Notes: a model not told the origin generated them from the letters alone. Shown: positions 48,216 through 58,848, numbered from the stretch's first letter. The stretch: 64,000 bases of DNA from Eunapius fragilis (GCA_963681505.1 OY811982.1:6252683-6316682); one strand, 5' to 3'. A program made the numbers and translations.

Positions 48216-48707
48216 TGATACAGTCAACAGTGCATTCATTATGTTCGAAGGTTCAAGCATTATCACGTATGACACCATTTGAATGTCTTAATGGCAACAA
48301 CCCAATTTGGTTGCACTAAGAAAATTTGGCTGTTGTGCACATTTAAACACACCGAAATAGCATCACGAAATGTGGGACAACGAAGCTACTAGTAGGGCTT
48401 ATAATTCTATCATTTGTTAAGTTTAACCTGGACAGTGGGTTCAATCGATGCTATTCCGATCCTGCTTGTACACTTTGAAAGGGCAGAAAATCAAAATCAA
48501 TCCATTAATGTAGTAGTCTGGGTAGATGAGATTTGTGCAATGGTTAGATCAACTACCCAGTGCTTATTATGTTCAGTAATAATATTACATTGCCCCAAAC
48601 CAATCATTTTAGTATATTTTAAACTATCCTTTTCCCTCATGGGTACTCCACTCATACATGTAATACTTATAACACTACACATGGCAACTTGCAGTATAAC
48701 AACTCAC
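48216..48707. other. Intron-like gap
   Basis: I see no exon. It ends with intron sequence (tttccctcatgggtactcca) that is shared with other ankyrin introns. Confidence 0.5.
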
Positions 48708-48809
48708 ATTGTTTCCAATGTTCACATCAATACCAGGAGTAGAAAGGAGATAATCCATACAATCGAAATGACCATGCAATACAGCATAGTATAATGGAGT
48801 ACAATGACA
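48708..48809 (-). CDS. Ankyrin repeat exon 11
   Basis: 34 codons, CHCTPLYYAVLHGHFDCMDY, then LLSTPGIDVNIGNN. Acceptor cccattccag and donor GTGAGT. Confidence 0.88.
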
Positions 48810-49229
48810 CTGGAATGGGTGTAATAGTTCTGTCAATGTGGCTGGTACAATGTACATTGTACACATGTACATGAAGTGCATGGTCATAAACAAGGCAAAA
48901 TTACATCTAATGGTGCATGCCACATTGGCTGTGGAGGCGAATGGTAAGAGGACACAGGGAGGCTTATAGTACTATCATGCAATCATTCAACAAGTACAGC
49001 ATAGGCATAGCTACTAAAAATTTCAGCATGTATGCACCCCAGCTCTTGTGAAAATGAGACAAAAAACACACCACAAGTCATTCAAGGTGAATCTCTCTTT
49101 ACATGTATACAAATGTTCATGCCATCCACTAAAGGACCACTAACCTCCTCGTCTTTTGAAAACCTGCCATGTACCAATCCTCTCACTATGTTTATATATT
49201 TATACAGAAGTGTACATGGCCAATCTCAC

Positions 49230-49328
49230 CTGGTTTTTGATGTTCACATCAATACCAGGAGTGGAAAGGAGACATTCCACAAAGGTAGGATAATGCCATG
49301 CAGCAAGGTGTAATGGAGTATTACCATC
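49230..49328 (-). CDS. Ankyrin repeat exon 10
   Basis: 33 codons (one fewer than usual), DGNTPLHLAAWHYPTFVECL, then LSTPGIDVNIKNQ. Acceptor accatttcag and donor GTGAGA. Confidence 0.88.
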
Positions 49329-49329
49329 C

Positions 49330-49870
49330 TGAAATGGTTACAATGGTGCAGTCAACACGGCGGGTACAATGTAGATATGTGTGCATGCATGTGTACATGA
49401 CAATGTAAACAGGAAAGTTATTGAAATACAAATACATGTACTAAAGATGGTGTATTATACGTAGAGATGGATGGTGGACAGTGCGGGATGAGAAAGAGGA
49501 GAAATGGGCAGTGGGGAAGGGGATATGTAGAGCAGGTTAAGAGCATCATGTAACATGAAATATGCATGGGTCTTTCAAAAAATGGATCTAGATGCTCCAT
49601 CATTTATAAGTAACAATTATATACTCACCTTGCCTTTAATGTTCACATCAATACCAGGAGTGGAAAGGAGACATCTCACATCAGTAGTACAACCTTCTCT
49701 GGCAAGAATGAGTAATATAGTATCACCATCCTGGAGTACAATAGTTAGGTAAACATGGTGCATTGATGATTGCAGCATGTAAGCATTTAAATACATGATC
49801 AGGTCTGTTCTTTATACAAGCTGTCTTAACCTAGTCAGCGTACTTCATACATTTATAATAATAATAACAA
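49330..49870. repeat. Segmental duplication, copy 1
   Basis: About 540 bp including exon 9 and both flanks closely matches 63025-63560 (for example gatggtggacagtgcgggat and gagaaatgggcagtggggaa in both). Differences are scattered substitutions. Confidence 0.9.
49629..49730 (-). CDS. Ankyrin repeat exon 9 (duplicate of exon 1)
   Basis: 34 codons, DGDTILLILAREGCTTDVRC, then LLSTPGIDVNIKGK. The TPLH signature is changed to TILL, as in the related exon at 63329. Donor GTGAGT. Confidence 0.85.
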
Positions 49871-49882
49871 TTATTACTATTA

Positions 49883-50445
49883 TTATTATATGGTGGTTGG
49901 GATTGGATATTTCTAGAGGGCTTTCCTGTTCTCTTTGTCCTAACACAGCATTAGATCTCCTGGGTCACCATGCTGTTACATGAAAGAAGGGCGGATGTGG
50001 TCACAAGACATAATCAACTTCGAGATGTCTTTGTTGATGTCTGTCACCAGGCCCATCTTGGTGTTCACATTGAAGTTGGTAGCAACTTGACACACGATGG
50101 TTCTCGATCCTGCCCAGCTGATGTTTTGGTTCGTGATTGGATTACTGGCAGATTTGCTGCCTTTGATTTCAATGTGTCATCCGCCCTTTCTGTTGCCTCA
50201 CTTAATCAAGCATGCATCCCATCAGGCTTTGCAGCTCTATCAGCCAAAACCCGCAAGCACAAGGGTAATGATCCCAAATGCAGTGAGCTAGGGTGGGTGT
50301 GCGTCCCTCTGGCAGTCTAGACCTATGGGAATTGGGGGAAGGAGGCTAGGGACACATTTTCCCGTCTAGCAACCCAGCTTGCCATTGGGTCTCCAAAATC
50401 AAAGAATAGTTGTGTGTACGATGTATACAGCAAGCTTATAATCTA
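49883..50445 (+). pseudogene. R2-like retroelement 3' end (endonuclease domain), copy 1
   Basis: Reads WWLGLDISRG ... CSLCPNTALDLLGHHAVT, stop (TGA in place of the last Cys codon of the zinc knuckle), then after a one-base loss DVVTRHNQLRDVFVDVCHQA ... SCPADVLVRDWITGRFAAFD ... LGWVCVPLAV, stop, TYGNWGKEARDTFSRLATQL. The layout zinc knuckle, RHN, (R/C)PAD, x-F-D matches the restriction-like endonuclease end of the neighbouring copies. 5' truncated and dead. Confidence 0.8.
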
Positions 50446-50689
50446 ACCTTGACCAGATCAATTGTGAGAGCAATAATGGTTCGAACTCTTCTATCCTAAT
50501 CTATTTTATCTGTAGGTGTATATATTCCATGTATCTTTACATATAATATAGGAATACAATAAATAAATATTTAGGAGGAGAAACAAAATGCATGAATTAA
50601 TAATAAATCATGCTACAGTTCAATAAACTTTAAGATGGGAGCCACCTGGAAAGGATTGCTGTCGCATTTGCCCTCACCAGATGCAAGTT

Positions 50690-51178
50690 GAGCCTGCTAT
50701 ACAGGTCAGACAGCACACTGACTTTGGTTTGCCCGATATGATGGCAAGACGGGAGGCAAGCATCTTAAACGAGTCCATGGCTTCCTTTCCCCAAGCACCA
50801 TAGGACTCCGTGACCATAGGTACACAATACCAGCCCAAAGCATTGCATTTGGGGTCATTCTCAGTATGCTTTCGCTCTTCAGTGGACAAGGCGGCTGCCC
50901 CATCTGACAATCCCGCTACTGAAACAATTTTGGGGTTTAGCGGTGATGTCATTGAAATATCAAAGGCAGCTGGTTTGCCAAGGGCCCAGTTGGGTAGCAA
51001 AATGTCTGCAGGGCGTGAATGGTCATGCTCAGATGTAAGATTGCTACCCATCTCCACCTTTACGCTCAAGTGGGCTCTGCGGCAAGTCTCCGCCAACACA
51101 TTGCGCAGCAGGTTGTGTCGGGTGACTACGTCTCCTCCTTTTTTGCACGTTGTAGCATGATGACCAAGGGGATCTAAT
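50690..51178 (-). pseudogene. R2-like retroelement 3' end, copy 2 (5' truncated)
   Basis: Minus-strand frame: DPLGHHATTCKKGGDVVTRH, NLLRNVLAETCRRAHLSVKV ... RPADILLPNW ... KPAAFDISMTSPLNPK ... CVPMVTESYGAWGKEAMDSF. The RPAD...D motif is intact. The 5' side ends at about 51178, before the first two cysteines of the knuckle. The reading frame is open through the domain. Confidence 0.82.
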
Positions 51179-51259
51179 GTATCTTTAAGTGTACGTATTA
51201 TTATTATGAAATAATAAATAATAATAATTAAAAATATATATATAGGGAAAAGTCACACA

Positions 51260-51410
51260 GTGAGTTATTGGGATGGATGAGAGCACGACTGTCTTTTGCA
51301 ATCCTCAGAGCAATAAAAATTTGTCTGAGGGGCTCCTGCACCAAATGGAGGAGTTCAATTGGAATGGATGATGGAGCAGGGTTGCCTAGATCTCTGCCTG
51401 AACTTCATAC
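51260..51410 (+). pseudogene. Short retroelement-like fragment
   Basis: A frame WMRARLSFAILRAIKICLRG, SCTKWRSSIGMDDGAGL resembles a basic C-terminal segment that I associate with invertebrate retroelements. Recognition is from memory of pattern only. It ends at AT-rich sequence. Confidence 0.3.
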
Positions 51411-51579
51411 TTAAATAGTTTATGTCATTATCATTTTTATTTAATGTATAATATTATTATTGTTCTTGCCCCATATGTCTAAATGTACATTATTATTATA
51501 TGTAAATAAATAAATATATATATAATAATTATAATAAGGGAATCACAACCCACACAAATCAATAGAGTCTCTCTGCAAC

Positions 51580-53830
51580 ATGTGGTTAAACAACGATCTG
51601 ACTACTCTTTGGATGATGGCAATAATTCGAGAAATCAACCAGAATGTCTCAATGGTGACCACATCTTGTAGAAATTACAGAAAGGTAATTAGTTCTGCAG
51701 TTTCCCTTGGCCATTCAGGAATGGCAGGTAAAGCCTGTCGAATGCTGTTATCTGGTGGAATCACACTAAATAAAAACATAACATGGCGCTTATTGCAGGC
51801 CAAGCATCCATCTTGCCCACCCCCAGTGACCCCAGATGTTACTTCTGAGCCTATCACACTAAGTCCTTCCTTTAACATACTCCCAATCTTGAGATCCTTC
51901 CCTAAAGGAACCTCTCCAGGCCCTTCAGGTCTTTCTGTTCAACACCTTTTGGATGCCATATCTGTTCCTCTTCACACACCAATAGGTACCTCCCTTAAGG
52001 GTATTGTGAACCTTCTCAAGGTCCCTGTGCATGTGTCAGCATATTTGGCAGGCGGCAAACTGATAGTAATAGATAATAGCAAGGAAGGTAGCCCACCAGA
52101 TGTTAGGCCCATAGTAGTGGGGGAAACATTGCGTAGGCTTACAGGGAAATGTATCTGCACCATCCTAAGGAAGAAGTTCTCTTCATTCTCTTTGAACCCT
52201 CACAATTCGGAGTTGCATGTAAAGCAGGTGCAGAGAAGATCGTACACAGCTTGAGGATGTATATTGAAGACAATCAGTTGAATCGCGACTTCGTAGTTTT
52301 CAAGGTGGACATGTTGAATGCCTTTAACATGGTATCTAGGCAGGCAGTCTTGGATGAGTGTGCTACATTCTTCCCTGAGCTTCTACCACGGGTCTTGTGG
52401 TGCTATGGATCTCATAGTTCATTGTGGCACCCTTTGGGCCAGGTAAGTTCTCAGTCAGGAGTTCAGCAAGGAGACCCAGTGGGCCCTATGCTGTTTGCCC
52501 TGGTCCTCCATAAGCTTGTTACCAGCATAGAGGTAGATGACGACTGTCTCCACCTCATACTGGAAGCTTTGCATCTTAATGATGGAGTCCTTGCAGTAGA
52601 GAGGTCCGCAGTAATACGTGCACTGCACCGTATTGAAGAGCATGGTCCACACTTGGTTGGGGCATCACATAAACTTTTCCAGGTGTGAACTTTTCAGCAG
52701 GAATGGAAACTCACATTTTCCACCAGTGGTGAGTCATCTCTCCGTCCAAACCTGGACATTCTAGGGGTCCCCATTTGGGATATTGTGCACTATTCTCGCT
52801 TCATTGCGGAGAAATGTGCAATCCCAAAAACCCTGTATAAAGCTCTTGTGAACATCTCTGCAGTTGACCTTCATGTGGCCATTTCAATTCTCCGCATGTA
52901 TTGTAGTTACTGTAAGTTAGTACATCTAGCCAGAGCCACTCCTCCAAGCCATTGTGCTGACTATCTGTAGCTCTTCAATGAAGAGGTGAGGTTGGCTTCA
53001 CCTCCTGCATTGCAGTAGATGTCCCTGACCCAAGTTGGCAGCAAGCACAACTAAGTCCAAGTCTTGGTGGGCTTGGCTTTAGCTCGCTTGCTCTGCACTC
53101 TTCTGTTGCTTTCATAGCCTCCTTTGCTTCATCAGGAATTTGTAGTCCAGACAACATCCACTAGCCTGCCCCCCTCTTTAGAGAGCACTGTCTAAGAAGC
53201 TGGATAATCATGCTTTCCAATCTCTGCTATCTTCCTCCTCGCAACTAAATAAGGCTCGAATCCTTTCAGTTTCTGCCCCTCACGCAAGTGGTCTTGACAC
53301 GTCAGGAGGCTCCCTGTGCCTTCTTTGTCCTGATATTGCCCTTGACCCTCTAGGTCACCATGCAGCCTATTGCAGGCATAGTGGTGATGTGATTGCACGG
53401 CACAACCGCTTACGAGATATCTTTGCCAAATTCTGTCGTTGGGCCCAACTTTCAAAGCTTAGCTAGGGACCATATCAACTCCCGTCCTGCAGATATCCTG
53501 GTTCAGGGATGGGACAGGGAAAAGTCAGCAGCCTTTGATGTCACAGTCACTTCACCCCTTACTCTCGTATCCCTGAACAATGCCAGTGCATCGGTGGGGG
53601 CAGCAGAGTATGCTGCTGAATGCAGAAAGCATGCAGCCAATGACACCAGGTGCCAGGAATTGGGATGGTTGTGTATCCCCTTAGCTGGAGGCTCAGAGTT
53701 GTTCTTCCTGGCTCGCTTCTCTGCTTTCCATCATCCAGGCCACCCCCAAACATAAAATGTTGTCTGAAATCTATAGCCGCCTCAACATGTCTCTGGTGAG
53801 GTCTGTGGCAAGGGCCATCATGGGAAGGGA
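51580..53830 (+). pseudogene. R2-like non-LTR retroelement: dead reverse transcriptase plus endonuclease end
   Basis: Order of blocks: fingers (FPKGTSPGPSGLSVQHLLDA, PPDVRPIVVGETLRRLTGKC), a frameshift near 52185, FGVACKAGAEKIVH, the palm motif FKVDMLNAFNMVSRQ (first catalytic Asp at 52308-52310), SQSGVQQGDPVGPMLFALVL, then motif C as LHLNDGVLA (52572-52598), where the usual Asp-Asp is Asn-Asp. A thumb-like block (ILGVPIWDIVHYSRF ... LRMYCSYCKLVHLARATPPS) follows to 52970. After several frameshifts comes the zinc knuckle CLLCPDIALDPLGHHAAYC (about 53320), RHNRLRDIF, then RPADILVQGWDREKSAAFDV (about 53480) and LGWLCIPLAG. The changed catalytic residue and frameshifts mean it cannot be active. 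The pairing of this polymerase with a PAD...D endonuclease places it near R2/CRE-type elements (established for that group; the assignment here is inference). Confidence 0.82.
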
Positions 53831-54088
53831 AGCTGTCCAAGGGTAGGTTAGTGGAACTGTAGGGTGATTAGTTATGTTTGTAAGTAGAACTGTAGATTCA
53901 TTTTTAAAAAAGTATAGCAATAATGTGTCTGTATTGTACATGTATGCATGTATTTTAATAATAATATTCTTCACAGGAATTTAATAGAAATCAATTGAAA
54001 TTGGTAAGTCTTCCACACATTACATTACTTACATTTACGTACAGGGTAAACAAGTATTTAACTTGTAAACTATGTAACTATGTATGAG
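53831..54088. other. Spacer between retroelement copies
   Basis: AT-rich, no coding signal. Confidence 0.5.
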
Positions 54089-54785
54089 TCAACCAACTAA
54101 GTAGAGGTCTGAGACTTTAGCACGGGGACCTGCCCTTGCAAGAAATGCTCTGGCATTAATATTCGAGCGCACAAGGGAAAGGTTTAGACTGGAATAAATG
54201 CTTTCCAGAGTGGTGGAAGTGGAGGAGTTAACCTGGACTGAAAGGCGGGAAGCAAGTTTCTTGAATGTGTTAGAGGCTAGTTGGCTCCAGGTTCCGAATG
54301 ATTCAACAACAAGGGGTACGCAACTCCAGCCTAGTTCTTCACAGATCCCTGAATTTGCTTGTATCTTTCGCTGTTCTGTGGCAAAAGCTGCAGAGCCTGC
54401 TGTGTGTCCCGCTTCGGAAACTATGTCAGGTTTTAGCGGAGATGACACAGATAGGTCGAACGCAGCAGGTTTGCCATTGATGCCCCAGTTGTTGACTAGT
54501 ATATCTGCAGGTCTAGATTGTTTCTGGTCATGGCCAAGACCACTGCCAGCTTCCAGCTTAGGGTTGTATAAGGCTCTCTTGAAGAGGTGATGCAAGGTGT
54601 CGCGAAGGTGGTTGTGACGTGCAATTACATCACTACCCCTCTTGCAGGTTAGGGCGTGGTGAGCCTCAAGGGCTTTGGTTGGGCAAAGGGCACACACAGA
54701 GCCAGGCTCACATAGCTGAATACCAAGCCACCATTTGATGGCAAACTGACATTCGGATGGTGTTAAATGCAAGCCTAAGGCTGTT
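54089..54785 (-). pseudogene. R2-like retroelement 3' end, copy 4 (open frame, 5' truncated)
   Basis: A continuous minus-strand frame of about 230 codons ends at 54089: LHLTPSECQFAIKWWLG, then CALCPTKALEAHHALTC (C-x2-C-x7-H-x4-C zinc knuckle), RGSDVIARHNHLRD, RPADILVNNW, KPAAFDLSVSSPLKPD, ELGWSCVPLVVESFGTWSQL, and a basic tail ARAFLARAGPRAKVSD. No stops or frameshifts, so this is the cleanest endonuclease domain of the four. The start codon in the computed frame is TTG, and the polymerase is missing. It abuts the 3' end of the next non-LTR fragment at about 54790. Confidence 0.82.
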
Positions 54786-54789
54786 CTTC

Positions 54790-55745
54790 AAATTTAAAAA
54801 TTAATAATAATAATTTTAATTTTGTGCACATGTTACACAAGGCATATAAATGCATTAACGTACTGCCTAATACTAAATAGGGAGCATTTACAAAAGATAC
54901 AAAGGTTCACATTTTCCAGTCTTTATCTAAATATTTTTTTGGAGGTTGCAGTAACAACAGTATTTGGTAGAGAATTCCAGATATGAATAACTTTTAGAAA
55001 AAAGTTTGGAACGGAAATTATGACTTGGAAAAGACAAGGGATTAGGTTTGACTGAGTTACCCCTTGTACAATATGGTGACACATTGATGCTAAATAACGC
55101 AGATGCATCCAGATCTTCAAAGTTTTTCACTATCTTAAAGCACATCATGAAATCAAAATATACTCTGTGATATTCCAATGAATGGAGATCCAAATAGGTA
55201 AGACGATCAGGATAACTCATAGTAGTCATATTTAATCGTTTGTAAATTGCTCTAGTGAAAAAAATGCTGAACTCTTTCAACATATTCAATGTCATGTATG
55301 AGACATGGATTCCATACAGGGAGTATTCTATTCAAGAATTGGTCTGATACAGGTTTTAAATACCTGTAATAGAATGGTAGCATTACTTGTTTGAAATCCA
55401 TTAGAAGTAGAGAACATCTAGAGTATGCTTTAGCTGCTATTAATGAGCAATGAATTCCAGGCTTTAAATCACTTGAAAGGTAAACACCAAGATCTTGAAT
55501 AGAAGATAAGTGCTCCAAATTTACACCCGATAATGAGTATGGTGTATCAGGAGCTACTTGACTTCCAAAGGAGATTATGCTACATTTTTGTAAAGCAATA
55601 GAAAAATGACAGTTTGATGACCAGTTACAGAATGCAGACAATGAACTGACAAGGGGAGCACTATTTCCAAAAAAGTGGGAAAAATAAAAATAGTGTCATC
55701 AGCGAATTTTTTTGCTTGTGACAGGTGCCACCAAGCAATCTGGGA
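54790..55745 (-). pseudogene. CR1/L2-like non-LTR retrotransposon, 3' fragment
   Basis: Minus strand: KFADDTIFIF (about 55680-55710; the F-A-D-D catalytic box), then, after a frameshift, NCHFSIALQKCSIISFGSQV, LSSIQDLGVYLSSDLKPGIH, LPVWNPCLIHDIEYVERVQH, then IYKRLNMTTMSYPDRLTYLD, LHSLEYHRVYFDFMMCFKIV, CTRGNSVKPN, IWNSLPNTVVTATSKK and stop near 54923. This is the standard C-terminal third of a LINE polymerase. Sequence 5' of the FADD box is absent (5' truncation, usual for LINEs). The 3' end runs into an (ATT)-rich tail near 54790-54815. Confidence 0.9.
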
Positions 55746-56216
55746 TTTACTACAGGCCTTTCAACAGTTGCTGGGCATGCCCGCCCATATATGGTGAATA
55801 TGAATGTAGGAGGAGGAAAGGTGAGGTGAATGGTAGTAGATATGTGGAATAGACTATTTAGTGGGTAAATACATTTGTGGTGTACCCATTTCCATGCAAC
55901 CCGATGAAGTAGGTAAGGTTATTAGGGTGTTCAAGCAGCAGGTTATGTGTGTGTGATGATGGTAAGAGAGCCCATGGAAACACATGATGCTTGAGGGCAA
56001 AAAGAATATTGATTATCTCAATGGATTGGCCACATGTGAATTTGCTGTCCCAATTCTGTACATCTCATTATTCATGCCGCAAAGTAATGGACAAACCCAC
56101 CACAGCTTGAATGTTCCATCAATACATTACTTCATACGTTCTTAGCATGTCTTGCACATATGATAAAGATGAATAAATGCTATCTCTCTACCATGCATGT
56201 ATTCATTTTTCTGGAG
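55746..56216. other. Intron-like gap
   Basis: No exon or repeat recognised. Confidence 0.45.
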
Positions 56217-56238
56217 TATGTAATGGAGTAATACCAAT
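56217..56238 (-). pseudogene. Truncated ankyrin exon (fifth unit of a tandem series)
   Basis: After an acceptor (gtgcccacttcag) only IGITPLH remains before unrelated sequence and a stop. Its upstream intron matches those of exons 5-8, so this is a degraded copy of the same exon-intron unit. Confidence 0.75.
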
Positions 56239-56355
56239 CTGAAGTGGGCACAATAGCTTGCTTGCAGTCCAGTACACCCAACCACCCTGTTCCCTCTTGG
56301 GAACTCCAATATATTTACAACAGTCTAGTGTTTAATATCCACTATACCTACTCAC

Positions 56356-56457
56356 ATTGTTTTTGATGTGCACATCAATACCAGGAGTAGAAAGGAGATG
56401 TTTCACATAATTAGTATGATTCTTCATAGCAGCAAGGAGTAATGGAGTATTACCAAC
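56356..56457 (-). CDS. Ankyrin repeat exon 8
   Basis: 34 codons, VGNTPLLLAAMKNHTNYVKH, then LLSTPGIDVHIKNN. Acceptor caattcag and donor GTGAGT. Very similar to exon 7. Confidence 0.9.
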
Positions 56458-56574
56458 CTGAATTGGGCAAAATAGCTTGATTGCACACCAGCACACCCAA
56501 CCATCCTGTTCCCTCTTGGGAACTCCAATAGATATACAACAGACTAGTGTTGAATATCCATTATACCTACTCAC

Positions 56575-56676
56575 ATTGTTTTTGATGTTCACATCAACAC
56601 CAGGAGTGGAAAGGAGAGGTTTCACATAATCAGTATGATTTGTCATAGCAGCAAGGTGTAATGGAGTATTACCAAC
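56575..56676 (-). CDS. Ankyrin repeat exon 7
   Basis: 34 codons, VGNTPLHLAAMTNHTDYVKP, then LLSTPGVDVNIKNN. Acceptor cacttcag and donor GTGAGT. Confidence 0.92.
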
Positions 56677-56802
56677 CTGAAGTGGGCACAATAGATTGCT
56701 TGCATGCCACCACATCCAACCATCCTGTTCCCTCTTGGGAACTGTACACACATGTATAAATGTACAACAGACTAGCGTTTAATATCCATTATAACTACTC
56801 AC

Positions 56803-56910
56803 ATTGTTTCCAATGTTCACATCAATACCAGTAGTGGTAAGGAGACGTTCCACCCAAGCAGTATGATTTTTCATAGCAGCAATTGCAAGGTGTAATGGAG
56901 TATTACCAAC
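56803..56910 (-). CDS. Ankyrin repeat exon 6
   Basis: 36 codons: a two-residue insertion in the first helix (HLAIAAMKNH) distinguishes it from exons 7 and 8. It continues AWVERLLTTTGIDVNIGNN. Donor GTGAGT. Confidence 0.9.
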
Positions 56911-57041
56911 CTGAAGTGGGCACAATAGCTTGCTTGCACACCTGCAGCACACCCAACCATCCTGTTCCCTCTTGGGAACTCCACACACACATGTATTATT
57001 TTACAACAGACTAATTTTTAAAATCCATTATAGCTACTCAC

Positions 57042-57143
57042 ATTGTCTCTGATGTTCACATCAATACCAGAAATGGAAAGTAGACGCTCCACATAATTAG
57101 CATAACCTCCTTTTATAGCAAAGTGTAACGGAGTTTCACCATT
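57042..57143 (-). CDS. Ankyrin repeat exon 5
   Basis: 34 codons, NGETPLHFAIKGGYANYVER, then LLSISGIDVNIRDN. The usual STPG is SISG. Acceptor cattccag and donor GTGAGT. Confidence 0.9.
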
Positions 57144-57362
57144 CTGGAATGGGCACAATAGTAGTATGAAAACATGCATGGCATAGTCCACTGCGGCATG
57201 CAAACATTAAAAATACATGATCACTGGGCTCTGTTCATCACATAAACTCTCTTAAGGTATTCCTAAACTATTGTGATCCATTTTATTATCTAAAGCTTTT
57301 CAACCATCCTGTTCCATAATGGACACTCCCCACATACATGTATATCTATGTATAGCACTATC

Positions 57363-58716
57363 GAGAGTTACGTTAGTAACTCTCATATAGGATTTGACCC
57401 CGATTATGAAGTCATTAAAATAACGCGACCCGCTTCTAGCAAGACTCCTGATGAGTGGATGGCTTACCTTGTTGTCGTCATCGTACAAGAAGGCGAAAAC
57501 AAGCAGTTTCGTGTTTGTTTGATGTCACAAAACCGCGTGGTTGTAGAGAACAAAACTATTTTCTAAACTAGTACCCAGTCCCACGAATTAATCTTCTTCT
57601 TCTTCTTGTTCTTGACCACGCATAAACTCGGGATAGGAACACTTTTAAGAAATGAAAATCACACCAATGGCTTCAGTATTCGTTGGCATTCTTGCTTCTG
57701 TGGTCAAAACGTCTCGAGGCTACATGACATATATCGGTGGTTGTGTTAGCAAATCACATATAGATGCTTACTGCGCTGACACGACCCGGATAGGTCATAC
57801 TTCGCTCTTTATATACGAAGTACTAGTGGTATAATCAAATACATACAGTCTGGGCACTACACGTAGTGGTAATTAACTGTGGCATGTATCCGGTTTTGCA
57901 AATTGGGCTCTACGTGTATTTAATAACGTGCACGTGCGTACCATAATCATTTTTGTGCTTCGATCGTTGTTGGTTCGATGCTCTTTGTAACTTAGTGAAG
58001 TTCTTTTTCTCAAAATGCCTTCACGTCAGGAAAAGAAGAAAGCCAAACGACGATCAAAGTACCTCAAAACTCGAGACGACGTATTAGATTCAGCCCGAGC
58101 GGAACTACAAAGCAGAGCCTGAAAAGAAATGGTCCTCACAACGTGAAAACTATCGAGCAGAGCCTGAAAAGAAACGGACTTCTCGACGCGCAAGCTATTG
58201 AGCAGATGCTGAAAAGGAACGGACCTCTCAACGTGCAAGGTATCGAGCAGATCCTGAAAAGGAACGGGCTGCTAAAAGACAGCGATATTGTCAATGTCCT
58301 GAACATGCATCTCGCTTGGCGAAAAAAAGTTAAGGTCACTCAAAGGTATATGTCGTACCTTTACAACCTCTCTCATATCAAGATGGATTACTTAACGTGC
58401 TACGGCTCATAATCGGGTATGAATAAAAATCAATGAAACAAGTAAATAAAAAACATTCTCTTATGAGAAAGTTGGTGAATAGGATTTGAAGGCAATGGTG
58501 GTGTATAAAGGAAGGAAACAAGGGTCTAATAATAAGGGAAAATGGAATAGTCCTATATTTAGCACATTTCTATATGTAGGATATAGTATGTTGTTCATGT
58601 GCTAAATATAGGACTATTCCATTTTCAGACCCTGTTTCCTTCCTTTATACACCACCATTGCCTTCAAATCCTATATGCCACCAACTTTCTCATAGAGAAT
58701 GTTTTTTATTTACTTG
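57363..58716 (+). mobile_element. DPEK/foldback element, copy 8 (longest, with repeat-bearing pseudogene)
   Basis: The hairpin is 57363-57384 (GAGAGTTAC, GTTA, GTAACTCTC), then ATATAGGATTTGACCCCGAT as in copy 6. The leader includes a (cttctt)n tract (57586-57606) and aactcgggataggaacac. About 300 bp of unique sequence follow, then the conserved cuff before ATG 58015, the coding remnant, and the palindrome 58439-58716. It sits in the intron between ankyrin exons 4 and 5, in the opposite orientation to that gene. Confidence 0.9.
58015..58331 (+). pseudogene. DPEK element coding remnant with ~13-residue repeats
   Basis: ATG 58015 opens MPSRQEKKKAKRRSKYLKTR, DDVLDSARAE. A frameshift near 58098 leads to NYKAEPEKKWSSQRE, NYRAEPEKKRTSRRA, SY-stop-ADAEKERTSQRA, RYRADPEKERAAKRQ, RYCQCPEHASRLAKKS, stop. 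The repeat is about 15 residues with a (N/R)-Y-(K/R)-A-(E/D)-P-E-K core. One TGA replaces an expected CGA. Similar Arg/Lys and Asp-Pro-Glu repeats occur N-terminal to helicases of some invertebrate Helitron-like elements (recalled pattern, not checked). No helicase is present here. Confidence 0.7.
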
Positions 58717-58746
58717 TAGTTTTTAATATCCAATATAACAGCTCAC

Positions 58747-58848
58747 CTTGCTTTCAAATATCAAATCAATACCAGGAGTGGAAAGGAGCTTTTTTACACA
58801 TCCAATATTGCCTTTCATCAGAGCTAAGAGAAGTGGAGTATCACCATC
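58747..58848 (-). CDS. Ankyrin repeat exon 4
   Basis: 34 codons, DGDTPLLLALMKGNIGCVKK, then LLSTPGIDLIFESK. Diverged end (LIFESK instead of VNIxxx). Donor GTGAGC only 24 bp from element copy 8. Confidence 0.82.
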
